Made by a program: the position numbers and the translations under genes
The notes under the pieces: model-generated
Told to the model about the DNA's origin: nothing
Seen by the model: only the letters and a program-made list of their open reading frames with translations
The model's database searches: none
Part shown: piece after piece, positions 15,839-24,593 of the stretch
Position numbering within the stretch: the first letter of the stretch is position 1
Layout of the letters: each line of letters opens with the position of its first letter
Source of the DNA: Desulforhopalus sp.
Lineage (GTDB): Bacteria > Desulfobacterota > Desulfobulbia > Desulfobulbales > Desulfocapsaceae
Reading direction: 5' to 3'
Assembly: GCA_030247675.1 (NCBI GenBank)
Contig: JAOTRX010000010.1
Location: forward strand, 153,053 to 217,052
Length of the DNA: 64,000 nucleotides

Positions 15839-18800
15839 CTACATATTCCGCCGGTACCGCCCTCCCACCGCGTACAATGCGTTGGCGATCTGCCCGAGAC
15901 TGCAGGATTTCACCGTATCCAGGAGCTCGGCAAAGATATTGCCACCGGAGAGGGCAACCCCTTGCAATCGGCTGAGAGCCGCCTCGCTTTCATGTTTATG
16001 GCGTTCATGGAAGGAGGCAAGTCTGCTGATCTGCTCGTTCTTTTCGTCATCGGTGGACCGGGCCAATTCCAGGGTGGCATTCAGGGCATCGAAGTCGGCA
16101 TTCGGGTTACGGAAGGTGTTGACGCCGATGATCGGCAATTCGCCTGAATGCTTCTGGCGCTCGTAATACATCGATTCTTCCTGGATCTTGCTCCGCTGGT
16201 AGCCGGTTTCCATGGCACCGAGAACGCCGCCCCGTTCGGTGAGCCGGTCAAATTCCGCCAGGACCGCTTCCTCGACGAGGTCGGTAAGTTCCTCGACAAT
16301 AAAACTGCCCTGGTTGGGGTTTTCGTTTTTCGCCAGGCCCCATTCCCGGTTGATAATCAGTTGAATAGCCAGCGCCCGGCGCACCGATTCCGAGGATGGG
16401 GTGGTGATCGCCTCGTCGTAGGCGTTGGTGTGCAGGCTGTTGCAGTTGTCATAGATGGCGCAAAGGGCCTGCAGGGTGGTGCGGGTATCGTTAAACTGGA
16501 TTTCCTGGCTGTGCAGCGACCGGCCGGAGGTCTGGATATGGTATTTGAGCCGTTGGGAAGTGGTTGAGGCGCCGTATTTTTCGCGCATGGCAACCGCCCA
16601 GATGCGCCTGGCGACCCGGCCGATAACGGTGTATTCGGGGTCCATACCGTTGGAGAAGAAGAACGACAGGTTCGGGGCTATCTCGTCAATGGACATGCCC
16701 CGCGCCAGATAGTATTCAACGTAGGTGAAGCCGTTGGAAAGGGTCAAAGCCAGCTGGGTCAGCGGGTTGGCCCCGGCCTCGGCGATATGATAGCCGGACA
16801 CCGACACCGAATAGAAGTTCTTGACCTTATTGGCGATGAAGTACTCCTGAATGTCGCCCATCATCTTTAAGGCAAATTCGATGGAGAAGATGCAGGTGTT
16901 CTGCCCCTGGTCTTCCTTGAGGATATCCGCCTGGACGGTGCCCCGGACGTTGGCGAGGACCAGGGCTTTGATCTCAGCGTATTCCGAGGTGTCCGGACGG
17001 CGGTTATGCTCTGCGGCGAATTTTTCCACCTGCTGGTCGATGGCGGTATTCATGAACATCGCCAGGATGATCGGCGCCGGGCCGTTGATGGTCATGGACA
17101 CCGAGGTCGTCGGTGAACACAGGTCAAAGCCGTCGTAGAGAAGTTTCAGATCGTCAAGGGTGCAGATGCTGACTCCCGAGGTGCCGATCTTGCCGTAGAT
17201 ATCCGGGCGAATCGCCGGGTCCCAGCCATAGAGGGTAACGGAATCAAAGGCGGTGGACAGCCGTTTGGCCGGATAATTCTCGGAAAGCAGTTTGAAGCGC
17301 TTGTTGGTCTGGGCAGGGCCGCCCTCGCCGGCGAACATCCGGGTTGGGTCTTCGCCCGTTCGTTTCATCGGGAAGACCCCGCCGGTGTAGGGGAAGTAGC
17401 CGGGTAGATTTTCCTTGCGCATCCAGGTGTAAATATCTGCCGGATCGGTGAATTTTGGTAATGCCACCTTGCGAATCTTGGAGTGGGACAAGGACTGAGT
17501 GACGAGGGGCACGCAGATTTTCCGGTTGCGCACCGTATACACCAACTGGTCGCCGGAATAGTCTTCCTTGGTTTTTTCCCAGCCATGCAGGAGGCCGGAG
17601 GTTTCTTGGCTGATGGCCCCGGCCAGAGCGGCGGTTTTTTCCTTCAGGTGGCCGAGCAGTTTGGCAACCTCCGGCTTGTCCTGATCGTCGGCCAGCAATA
17701 TTTCCAGGCTTTTCTGCAGGTGGTGGTGGCGGCGAACCGCTGTGGCCTGTTTTTTGGTGGTATTGTGGTAGCTGCGGACCGTATCCGAGATCTCGGCCAG
17801 GTAGCGAATGCGTTGCGAGGGGATGACGATAGTCTTGGACGAGGACATCTTCTCCGCCGGCTTGGGCAGGCTGGGGTGGAGCTCCAGGCCGGTTTTCTTC
17901 TTCAGTTCCTCGATAATTCCATGGTAGAGGGCGGTGATGCCGTCGTCGTTGAATTTTGAGGCGATGGTGCCGTATACCGGGAAGTCCTCCGCCGCCATGT
18001 CCCAGGCCTTGTGGTTGCGCTGCACCTGCTTGCGGATATCACGAATGGCATCGTCGCTGCCCTTTTTTTCAAATTTATTGACGACGATGATGTCGGCGTA
18101 GTCGAGCATGTCGATTTTCTCCAGCTGCGACGGGGCGCCGTACTCGCTGGTCATGACATAGATGGCAACATCGGCGATTTCGGTGATCTTCGAATCGCCC
18201 TGGCCTATGCCGGCGGTTTCGGCAATGATCAGATCGAAGCCGGCGGCCTTTGCCACCTGGATTGCCTCCGGCAGTGCCTCGGAGACCTCGCTGGCAGAAT
18301 CCCTGGTTGCCAGGCTGCGCATATAGATGTTTTCCGACTGGCTGAGCGAATTCATGCGGATACGGTCGCCGAGCAAGGCGCCGCCGGTTTTCTTCCGGGA
18401 GGGATCGCAGCAGATGACGGCAATGCGGATATCTTTCAGATCATGGAGGAACCTGACAAGTATCTCGTCGGTGAGCGATGACTTGCCGGCGCCACCGGTA
18501 CCGGTAATGCCAATGACCGGCGGGTGGTTTTTCTCGGCAAGCGGGCTGATAGCCGCCATGAGCTGACCAAGATTGTCCTGGCCGCCGATCTTGGCCTGCT
18601 GGACAGCGGAGATATAGCCGGCGATGGCCTTCGGGTTGTTCCAGAGCAGATGATCCGGCTGCAGGTCGTGGTAGGGAAGGGTCGGAAAATCGAGGAGTTC
18701 AACCATATGGTTAATCATTCCCTGGAGGCCCATCGAGGCGCCGTCCTCAGGAGAATAGATCTTCGCCACACCGTATTGTTCGAGTTCTTTTATCTCGTCG

Positions 18801-19123
18801 GCGACAATGACCCCGCCGCCGCCGCCGAAGACCTTAATATGCGAGGCGTTTTTCTCCTTTAAAAGGTCGATCATGTATTTGAAGGCTTCCATATGCCCGC
18901 CCTGGTAGCTCGACATGGCGATACCCTGAGCGTCTTCGGCGATGGCTGTGTCAACCAGTTCTTGAACCGAGCGGTTATGCGCCAGATGGATAACTTCAAC
19001 CCCTGAGTCCTGCATAATCCTGCGCATGATGTTGGTGGAGGCATCATGGCCGTCGAAAAGGGAGGTGGCGGTGATTACTCGTACAAGGTTTTTCGGCCGG
19101 TAGACTACAACATTCGCATTCAT
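15839..19123 (-). CDS. icmF: Fused adenosylcobalamin-dependent acyl-CoA mutase IcmF
   Basis: A 1,094-residue fusion of three functions. An N-terminal B12-binding domain has the cobalt-ligand His26 in FDGHDAS. A MeaB-type chaperone GTPase has its P-loop GTGGAGKSS at about 208-216. The C-terminal large mutase barrel (about 550-1094) has YTGGVFPMKRTGEDP and RLSTAFDSVTLYG. IcmF interconverts isobutyryl-CoA and n-butyryl-CoA, and some relatives act on isovaleryl/pivalyl-CoA. The domain order is diagnostic against methylmalonyl-CoA mutase, but I could not decide substrate preference from the active site. AAGGAG precedes ATG at good spacing. It lies 79 bases downstream of a TetR gene on the same strand and near the AdoCbl synthesis gene. 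Confidence 0.96.
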   Translation of the reverse strand: MNANVVVYRPKNLVRVITATSLFDGHDASTNIMRRIMQDSGVEVIHLAHNRSVQELVDTAIAEDAQGIAMSSYQGGHMEAFKYMIDLLKEKNASHIKVFGGGGGVIVADEIKELEQYGVAKIYSPEDGASMGLQGMINHMVELLDFPTLPYHDLQPDHLLWNNPKAIAGYISAVQQAKIGGQDNLGQLMAAISPLAEKNHPPVIGITGTGGAGKSSLTDEILVRFLHDLKDIRIAVICCDPSRKKTGGALLGDRIRMNSLSQSENIYMRSLATRDSASEVSEALPEAIQVAKAAGFDLIIAETAGIGQGDSKITEIADVAIYVMTSEYGAPSQLEKIDMLDYADIIVVNKFEKKGSDDAIRDIRKQVQRNHKAWDMAAEDFPVYGTIASKFNDDGITALYHGIIEELKKKTGLELHPSLPKPAEKMSSSKTIVIPSQRIRYLAEISDTVRSYHNTTKKQATAVRRHHHLQKSLEILLADDQDKPEVAKLLGHLKEKTAALAGAISQETSGLLHGWEKTKEDYSGDQLVYTVRNRKICVPLVTQSLSHSKIRKVALPKFTDPADIYTWMRKENLPGYFPYTGGVFPMKRTGEDPTRMFAGEGGPAQTNKRFKLLSENYPAKRLSTAFDSVTLYGWDPAIRPDIYGKIGTSGVSICTLDDLKLLYDGFDLCSPTTSVSMTINGPAPIILAMFMNTAIDQQVEKFAAEHNRRPDTSEYAEIKALVLANVRGTVQADILKEDQGQNTCIFSIEFALKMMGDIQEYFIANKVKNFYSVSVSGYHIAEAGANPLTQLALTLSNGFTYVEYYLARGMSIDEIAPNLSFFFSNGMDPEYTVIGRVARRIWAVAMREKYGASTTSQRLKYHIQTSGRSLHSQEIQFNDTRTTLQALCAIYDNCNSLHTNAYDEAITTPSSESVRRALAIQLIINREWGLAKNENPNQGSFIVEELTDLVEEAVLAEFDRLTERGGVLGAMETGYQRSKIQEESMYYERQKHSGELPIIGVNTFRNPNADFDALNATLELARSTDDEKNEQISRLASFHERHKHESEAALSRLQGVALSGGNIFAELLDTVKSCSLGQIANALYAVGGRYRRNM

Positions 19124-19202
19124 GATTTCTCCTTGTGTCGCTCAAAAAGCTGAGGATGAGCGGGTCATGGTTTGTAGGAGGCAAATGGCAGTCAAGGGAC
19201 TT

Positions 19203-19886
19203 CTAAATCGACACAACCGTCGCTGGATCGTGACCGGCATTTTTTGCTTCCTCAAGAAAACTCATAATAAATTCGGTTTGTTTTTCTATATACTGCTCGA
19301 TGGTAAAGTGTTTACCGAAGTACCAGCGCCTAAAGGCCCAGGTATGTCCGAGTACTGATATGTTATGGCCGATTAGATTGATCGTATCATCTTCGAGCAT
19401 CGGTAACTTGCCTATGCTGCGAAGTTCGTACATCGCTTCAATAAAAAGACCGGTGATCCGCAATTCCGCTTCAAGCACCTTTTCCTGCCATTTCAGAGGA
19501 AGGAAGTGGGTGACCTGATACATCAGCAGGACGTGGTCGCTCATTCTATTACAGGCAAGAAAATACTCGCGGATGACCTCGGCCAGAGCCGCTTTACCGA
19601 TGGTTGGCCTGGCGAGGGCCTCCTTCACTCCTTTTTCAACCTCCGAATGGATAGCAATACACACCAGGTAGAGCACGTCATCCTTTGTCGATACGTATTC
19701 ATACAGCGAACCAATGGACAGCCCGGTTTCCCTGGCCAGGGCGCGGGTGGTTGTTTTGTGGTATCCATGCTTTATGAAGAGCTTAACGGCCCCATCGGCT
19801 ATCTGCCGCCTTCGTTCCTTGACCAGATCTTGATTTTTAATATTGGTGGTGACTTCGTCTCCGAAGCTTATATCCTCAATGTCCAT
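19203..19886 (-). CDS. TetR-family transcriptional regulator
   Basis: A 227-residue regulator. The N-terminal helix-turn-helix reads GYHKTTTRALARETGLSIGSLYEYVSTK in two parts (about 41-69), typical of TetR DNA-binding domains. The C-terminal ligand domain is unassigned and of the larger fatty acid/CoA-responsive size. It lies between icmF (same strand, downstream) and thiolase (divergent), so regulation of one or both by an acyl-CoA is a reasonable inference. A GGGG about eight bases before ATG 19886 may serve as ribosome-binding site. Confidence 0.92.
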   Translation of the reverse strand: MDIEDISFGDEVTTNIKNQDLVKERRRQIADGAVKLFIKHGYHKTTTRALARETGLSIGSLYEYVSTKDDVLYLVCIAIHSEVEKGVKEALARPTIGKAALAEVIREYFLACNRMSDHVLLMYQVTHFLPLKWQEKVLEAELRITGLFIEAMYELRSIGKLPMLEDDTINLIGHNISVLGHTWAFRRWYFGKHFTIEQYIEKQTEFIMSFLEEAKNAGHDPATVVSI

Positions 19887-19999
19887 TAGCAGTCCCCAGG
19901 ATTATTCTTTTGTTTGTTGTTTGGCTTTTGCCAAAGCGATGAGCAAAAACGTATACAAAAAAGACGCAGAACAAAAGAAAAATCTCTTCCCGACAAGGT

Positions 20000-20015
20000 G
20001 TTGGTAATTGCCAAC
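20000..20015. promoter_or_regulatory. Candidate TetR-family operator
   Basis: A 16-bp near-perfect palindrome, GTTGGTAA/TTGCCAAC, with seven of eight positions paired. It sits in the tetR-thiolase divergent region, where autoregulation by TetR proteins is common. Binding is inference. Confidence 0.35.
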
Positions 20016-20136
20016 AGGTTTTTTCACGAACACATTGTTTTCGGTTGCGAACCGGCAAACTCCATCACATTTCAAGTGCGGGCGGCCTGCCGAAGTTCTT
20101 TGTTACAACAACAGTACATCTGAGCGCATAAAGAAA

Positions 20137-20165
20137 TTGACAAATTGCATCGGTTGGGTCAGGAT
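20137..20165 (+). promoter_or_regulatory. Possible sigma-70 promoter for the thiolase operon
   Basis: A perfect TTGACA (20137-20142), a 17-bp spacer and a weak CAGGAT as -10. It would give a leader of about 170 bases before the thiolase start. Confidence 0.3.
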
Positions 20166-20342
20166 AAAACCGATCGAGCGCTTGGTCAGAATTGCTAACA
20201 TAATATTTCTTTAATAAATTCTCAAGCAGATACCTTGCTCAATACCAACTGTGTGGCGAAGAATTCGACGACGTGATAATCATACTCTGCCAAAAAAGAA
20301 AAGTCAGAGGGAATTTCAGCCACCTGCCAGATGAGGAAAAAA

Positions 20343-21518
20343 ATGAGAACAGCGGTGATCGTCAGTGCGGTAAGGACCCCTTTTGGAAGTTTTGGCGGTA
20401 GTCTCAGCAAGATTGGCGCAACCGACCTGGGTGCTTTGGTTATCAAAGAAGCAGTGGCCCGGGCAGGTATTGACAAGAGTCAGGTCAATGAGTGCATCAT
20501 GGGCATGGTGCTGCCATGCGGCTATGGGCAGAACCCGGCCAAACAGGCGGCGATCAAGGCCGAACTGCCGCAGGAGGTGGAGGCGGTGACCGTCAACAAG
20601 GTCTGCGGTTCGGCGCTTAAGGCAGTCATGTTGGCCGCCCAGGCGATCCAGTGCGGCGATGCCGATGTCGTTGTCGCCGGGGGTATGGAGAATATGAGTA
20701 TGGCTCCCTATTACCTCGAAAAGGCCAGGTGGGGACACCGCATGGGGCCGGGCAAGATCGAAGACCATATGGTGCATGACGGACTGTGGGACGTCGTCAA
20801 CGACTTTCATATGGGCATGTCCAATGAACTGATCTGCGAAAATTGGCAGGTAAACAGGGCCGACCAGGACCGCTTTGCCGAAGAGTCCTACCGCAAGGCG
20901 CTGAAAGCGATAGGTGATGGAGTCTTTAAAGACGAGATCGTGCCGGTGCCCATTCCCCAGAAAAAAGGTGAAATCAAATTCTTTGCCGAGGATGAATGCC
21001 CCACTGAAACGAGTTACGAAAGCCTAGCCAAGATGCGGCCGGCCTTTAAAAAAGACGGGGTTGGCACAGCAGGCAACGCATCGATTATCAGTGACGGGGC
21101 GGCGGCGTTGCTCCTTATGAGCCGCGAAAAGGCGGAGGAGTTGGGGTGCACGATAATGGCCGAGGTCGGCGCCCAGGCATCCGCCGGAATAGAACTGCGC
21201 TACGTGCTCATGGCGCCGATCCTGGCGATTCCCAAAGTATTGAAAAAAGAAGGAATATCCCTGGGCGATGTCGATCTCTTTGAGATCAACGAGGCCTTCA
21301 GCGGGACCTCGGTGGCGATCAACCGGGTTCTGGAACTGGATACGAAGAAGGTAAACGTCAACGGTGGAGCCGTCGCTCTCGGTCATCCGATCGGTGCCAG
21401 CGGCGGCCGGTTGCTTACCACCCTTCTTCACGAGATGATCCGCAGAGATGCCAAGCGGGGACTGGCGTCGCTTTGTCTTGGTGGTGGTGAGGCTGTGGCT
21501 TTAGTGGTTAAACGATAA
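20343..21518 (+). CDS. Acetyl-CoA C-acetyltransferase (thiolase)
   Basis: A 391-residue biosynthetic-type thiolase that condenses two acetyl-CoA or cleaves acetoacetyl-CoA. Catalytic Cys88 lies in VNKVCGSALK, the His in GGAVALGHPIGASG, and the second Cys in SLCLGGGEA. The frame is open from ATG 20331, but ATG 20343 is chosen because GAGG lies six bases before it. It is the first gene of a run with hbd, M24 peptidase, crotonase, acyl-CoA dehydrogenase and nitroreductase. A role in butyrate-type or C4 acyl-CoA metabolism follows from this context; atoB or thlA would be equivalent names. Confidence 0.96.
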   Translation: MRTAVIVSAVRTPFGSFGGSLSKIGATDLGALVIKEAVARAGIDKSQVNECIMGMVLPCGYGQNPAKQAAIKAELPQEVEAVTVNKVCGSALKAVMLAAQAIQCGDADVVVAGGMENMSMAPYYLEKARWGHRMGPGKIEDHMVHDGLWDVVNDFHMGMSNELICENWQVNRADQDRFAEESYRKALKAIGDGVFKDEIVPVPIPQKKGEIKFFAEDECPTETSYESLAKMRPAFKKDGVGTAGNASIISDGAAALLLMSREKAEELGCTIMAEVGAQASAGIELRYVLMAPILAIPKVLKKEGISLGDVDLFEINEAFSGTSVAINRVLELDTKKVNVNGGAVALGHPIGASGGRLLTTLLHEMIRRDAKRGLASLCLGGGEAVALVVKR

Positions 21519-21538
21519 TTGCGCGCAGAGAGGAAAAA

Positions 21539-22387
21539 ATGGCGATAGAAAAATTCGGGGTTATCGGTTCCGGACAGATGGGCGGCGGCATTGCCCAGGT
21601 TGCCGCAACCAGCGGTCTGCAGGTCTTGATGAGTGACATCAAGGAAGAATTCACCCAAAAGGGTCTGGCATTGATAGCCAAGAATCTTGCCCGGAGTGTG
21701 GAAAAAGAGAAAATCACCGCCGCCGAGCGCGATGCCATTCTTGGCCGGATAACCACCACCACGAACCTTGCCGACATGGCCGGCGTTGATTATGTCGTTG
21801 AGGCGGCGGTTGAACGGCAGGATCTGAAATTTAAGATATTTCAGGATCTTGATACCTTCTGCCCGCCCCATACCATTCTTGCTACCAATACCTCTTCCAT
21901 CCCCATCGGCCGGATAGCCGCCCAGACCAAGAGGCCGGATAAGGTCATCGGCATGCATTTCATGAATCCGGTGCCGGTGATGAAGCTGGTCGAGGTCATC
22001 AAAGGCCTGGCTACCAGTCAGGAAACCTTTGATATCACCTGGGAGCTTTGCAAGAAATTTTCTAAGACTCCTGCGGAAGCCAACGATTTTCCGGGATTTA
22101 TTGCTAATCGTATCCTCATGCCGATGATCAATGAGGCAATCTTTTGCCTGTATCAGAGCGTCGGCAAGGTCGAGGATATCGACACGGTCATGAAACTTGG
22201 CATGAATCATCCGATGGGGCCGCTGGCCTTGGCCGACCTCATCGGCCTTGATACCTGTCTGGCGATCATGGAAACCCTTTATGACGGCTTCAAAGACTCG
22301 AAATATCGACCCTGTCCGCTGCTTCGCAAATACGTTGAGGCGGGTTGGCTGGGCCGAAAGACCGGCAAGGGTTTTTACCAATATTAA
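21539..22387 (+). CDS. hbd: 3-hydroxybutyryl-CoA dehydrogenase
   Basis: Interconverts 3-hydroxybutyryl-CoA and acetoacetyl-CoA with NAD(P). The 282-residue length matches single-function Hbd proteins. The nucleotide-binding motif GSGQMGGGIA is at about 10-19, and the conserved GMHFMNPVPVMKLVE and NHPMGPLALADLIGLDTCL segments are present. The end reads GRKTGKGFYQY, typical of the family. It starts 20 bases after thiolase, with AGAGAGG upstream, so both are on one transcript. Confidence 0.97.
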   Translation: MAIEKFGVIGSGQMGGGIAQVAATSGLQVLMSDIKEEFTQKGLALIAKNLARSVEKEKITAAERDAILGRITTTTNLADMAGVDYVVEAAVERQDLKFKIFQDLDTFCPPHTILATNTSSIPIGRIAAQTKRPDKVIGMHFMNPVPVMKLVEVIKGLATSQETFDITWELCKKFSKTPAEANDFPGFIANRILMPMINEAIFCLYQSVGKVEDIDTVMKLGMNHPMGPLALADLIGLDTCLAIMETLYDGFKDSKYRPCPLLRKYVEAGWLGRKTGKGFYQY

Positions 22388-22432
22388 CGCAGCAAAAGGG
22401 ACTGACTCGCTTCAACATACCGGGGAGGAAGT

Positions 22433-23644
22433 ATGCATACTATCGATAAGAGCGTACCGGTTCAAGAGCTTGAGATAAGAATTAAGAATTTACAGCAGGC
22501 TATCGCTGTAAACGGTCTGGATAGCGCCCTGATCGTCCAGAAAACCGATCTGTTTTATTTCTCCGGTACCTCCCAGCAGGGATGGTTGTATGTTCCCGTC
22601 ACTGGCAAGCCGATTCTCATGGTTTACAAGGAATATGAGCGGGCCCTGGCCGAGTCGTCTCTTGGGCAGATTGTCAGCATTGTCGGCATTAAAAAGATAC
22701 CCGAAACTATCGCCGGATTCGGTTATCCCCAGCCGGTCTCGATCGGCATGGAATTCGATGTCTTGCCGGTCAGCCTATTTTTTCAGTATCAGAAGGTCTT
22801 TGAGAAGGCCCGGATCCAGGATATTTCCAGCGACATCCGGCTGATCCGGGCGGTAAAGTCGGAATTTGAGATCGGCAAACTGCGGGCGGCGGCGGCATTG
22901 TCGGATAAGGTCGCGGCGCGGGTGCCGGAGCTGCTCGTTGCCGGGAAGACCGAGGTGGCCCTTGCCGGAGAGCTTGAGGGGTATGCTAGAAGCCTTGGTC
23001 ATCAGGGGATTGTGCGCATGCGCATGTTTGGTGCCGAACTCTACTATGGCCACCTGATGTCCGGGGACGCAGCAGCGGTGCCGAGCTATCTTGCCTCGCC
23101 GACCGGCGGGTCGGGGGTGAGCAGCGTTGTCGGCCAGGGCGCCGGCTACAAGAAAATCGCCGCCGGCGAGGCGCTTCTTGTCGATTATGTCTTTGCTCTC
23201 GACGGCTATATCTCCGATCATGCCAGGATATTTTCCATCGGCCTGCTACCCGGAGAACTGCTCGCGGCGCACGATGCCATGCTCGACATTCAAGAGAAGA
23301 TTAAAGTGCAGGCAAAACCGGGGGCGATTACCGGTGAGATCTACGACCTAATGGTCGCCATGGCCGAGGAAAAGGGCTATGGCGAATATTTCATGGGGGT
23401 CGGTGAGAGACGGATCCGCTTTACCGGCCATGGCGTCGGCCTGGAACTCGATGAATATCCCTTCCTTGCCAAAGGCCAGAAATTACCCCTGCAAGCGGGG
23501 ATGGTCATCGCTCTTGAACCGAAAACGATATTCCCGGGCCTCGGGGTCGTCGGTATTGAGAATACCCATCTGGTTACCGAAAACGGGCTTGATCCCTTGG
23601 GCAAGTTCCCGGACGGGATTTGTTCTGTAGCGGAAAAAGGCTAA
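22433..23644 (+). CDS. M24-family Xaa-Pro peptidase-like metalloenzyme
   Basis: A 403-residue protein with an N-terminal creatinase-type domain (about 15-150) and a C-terminal pita-bread M24 domain. The metal ligands of the family are visible: two Asp in DYVFALDGYISDHAR, His in FTGHGVGLELDE, Glu in IALEPK, and Glu in GIENTHLV. It probably acts as a cytoplasmic Xaa-Pro aminopeptidase or dipeptidase. Its placement within a beta-oxidation operon is odd and suggests co-use of peptides and branched-chain amino acids, but that is inference. A GGGGAGGAAG site precedes ATG. Confidence 0.9.
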   Translation: MHTIDKSVPVQELEIRIKNLQQAIAVNGLDSALIVQKTDLFYFSGTSQQGWLYVPVTGKPILMVYKEYERALAESSLGQIVSIVGIKKIPETIAGFGYPQPVSIGMEFDVLPVSLFFQYQKVFEKARIQDISSDIRLIRAVKSEFEIGKLRAAAALSDKVAARVPELLVAGKTEVALAGELEGYARSLGHQGIVRMRMFGAELYYGHLMSGDAAAVPSYLASPTGGSGVSSVVGQGAGYKKIAAGEALLVDYVFALDGYISDHARIFSIGLLPGELLAAHDAMLDIQEKIKVQAKPGAITGEIYDLMVAMAEEKGYGEYFMGVGERRIRFTGHGVGLELDEYPFLAKGQKLPLQAGMVIALEPKTIFPGLGVVGIENTHLVTENGLDPLGKFPDGICSVAEKG

Positions 23645-23787
23645 GAGATACTCCCAGGGAACTTGCCCATGGCGTGTTGCGAAGAGGCTGGCACGGGACG
23701 GCTCGCCCAAAACCGCATGCTGATGCTGGTTCCGAGGCCGAAGACCACTGATATTTCTTGACGTTTTTAATTCTTGGAGGGCAGAGG

Positions 23788-24570
23788 ATGGAGTTTCAAA
23801 ACATTACGCTGGTAAAGGAAGAGGCAATCGCCACGGTGACCATCAACCGGCCAAAGGCGCTGAACGCATTGAACCTGGACACCTTGATGGAGATGCGCCA
23901 GTGCTTCAGGGAGCTTGGCGAAGACCGGCAGATTCGGGTGGTTATCATCACCGGAGGAGGGGAGAAGGCCTTCGTCGCCGGTGCCGACATCGCCTATATG
24001 CAGGCGCTTGAACCGGCCCAGGGGAAGATCTTCGGCAAACTTGGCCACGAGGTGCTGCGCACCATTGAATACCTGCCCCAGCCGGTCATTGCCGCCGTCA
24101 ACGGCTTTGCTCTGGGTGGCGGCTGTGAATTGGCCCTTGCCTGCGATATTCGCTTTGCTTCCAGTAACGCCAAGTTCGGTCAGCCCGAGGTGAATCTCGG
24201 AATAATCCCCGGATTCGGCGGCACGCAGCGTCTGCCGCGCCTTGTCGGCAAGGGCCTGGCCAACGAATTGCTGTTTTCCGGCAACATCATCGATGCGGAA
24301 GAGGCCTGCCGAATCGGCCTGGTCAACAAGGTCTTCTCCCCGGAGAACCTGATGATTGAGTGCCGTGCACTAGCGGCAAAAATTGCCTCGCGCGGTCCGG
24401 GGGCGGTACGTCTGTGCAAGGAGGCAGTCAATAACGGCATGGAGCTTGATCTCACCCGGGCCTGTGTCTATGAGGCCGACCTTTTTACCCAGTGTTTCAG
24501 CAGTGCCGATCAGCGGGAAGGGATGCTCGCCTTCCTTGAAAAGCGTGCCCCGAATTTTCAGGACAAATAA
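23788..24570 (+). CDS. crt: Enoyl-CoA hydratase (crotonase)
   Basis: A 260-residue crotonase that hydrates crotonyl-CoA to 3-hydroxybutyryl-CoA. Oxyanion-hole segments AFVAGADI and ALGGGCELALACDI are present. The catalytic Glu pair lies in GGCE and GQPEVNLGIIPGFGGTQRLPR, as in true hydratases. The frame is open from 23758, but ATG 23788 follows a strong GGAGGGCAGAGG. It lies between the peptidase and acyl-CoA dehydrogenase genes, and it pairs functionally with hbd and the dehydrogenase. Confidence 0.95.
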   Translation: MEFQNITLVKEEAIATVTINRPKALNALNLDTLMEMRQCFRELGEDRQIRVVIITGGGEKAFVAGADIAYMQALEPAQGKIFGKLGHEVLRTIEYLPQPVIAAVNGFALGGGCELALACDIRFASSNAKFGQPEVNLGIIPGFGGTQRLPRLVGKGLANELLFSGNIIDAEEACRIGLVNKVFSPENLMIECRALAAKIASRGPGAVRLCKEAVNNGMELDLTRACVYEADLFTQCFSSADQREGMLAFLEKRAPNFQDK

Positions 24571-24593
24571 CAAAAACGATAGGATAAACACCT

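Larger units (their letters stand above)
19887..20342. other. Intergenic control region between tetR and the thiolase operon
   Basis: 456 bases with no credible gene. It is AT-richer than its flanks and must hold the divergent promoters for tetR and the thiolase operon. A near-palindrome (20000-20015) and a possible sigma-70 promoter (20137-20165) are annotated separately. Confidence 0.6.

Noticed and set aside
15839..19123. Methylmalonyl-CoA mutase plus separate MeaB
   Set aside because: One uninterrupted frame has the B12-GTPase-mutase order that is specific for IcmF.
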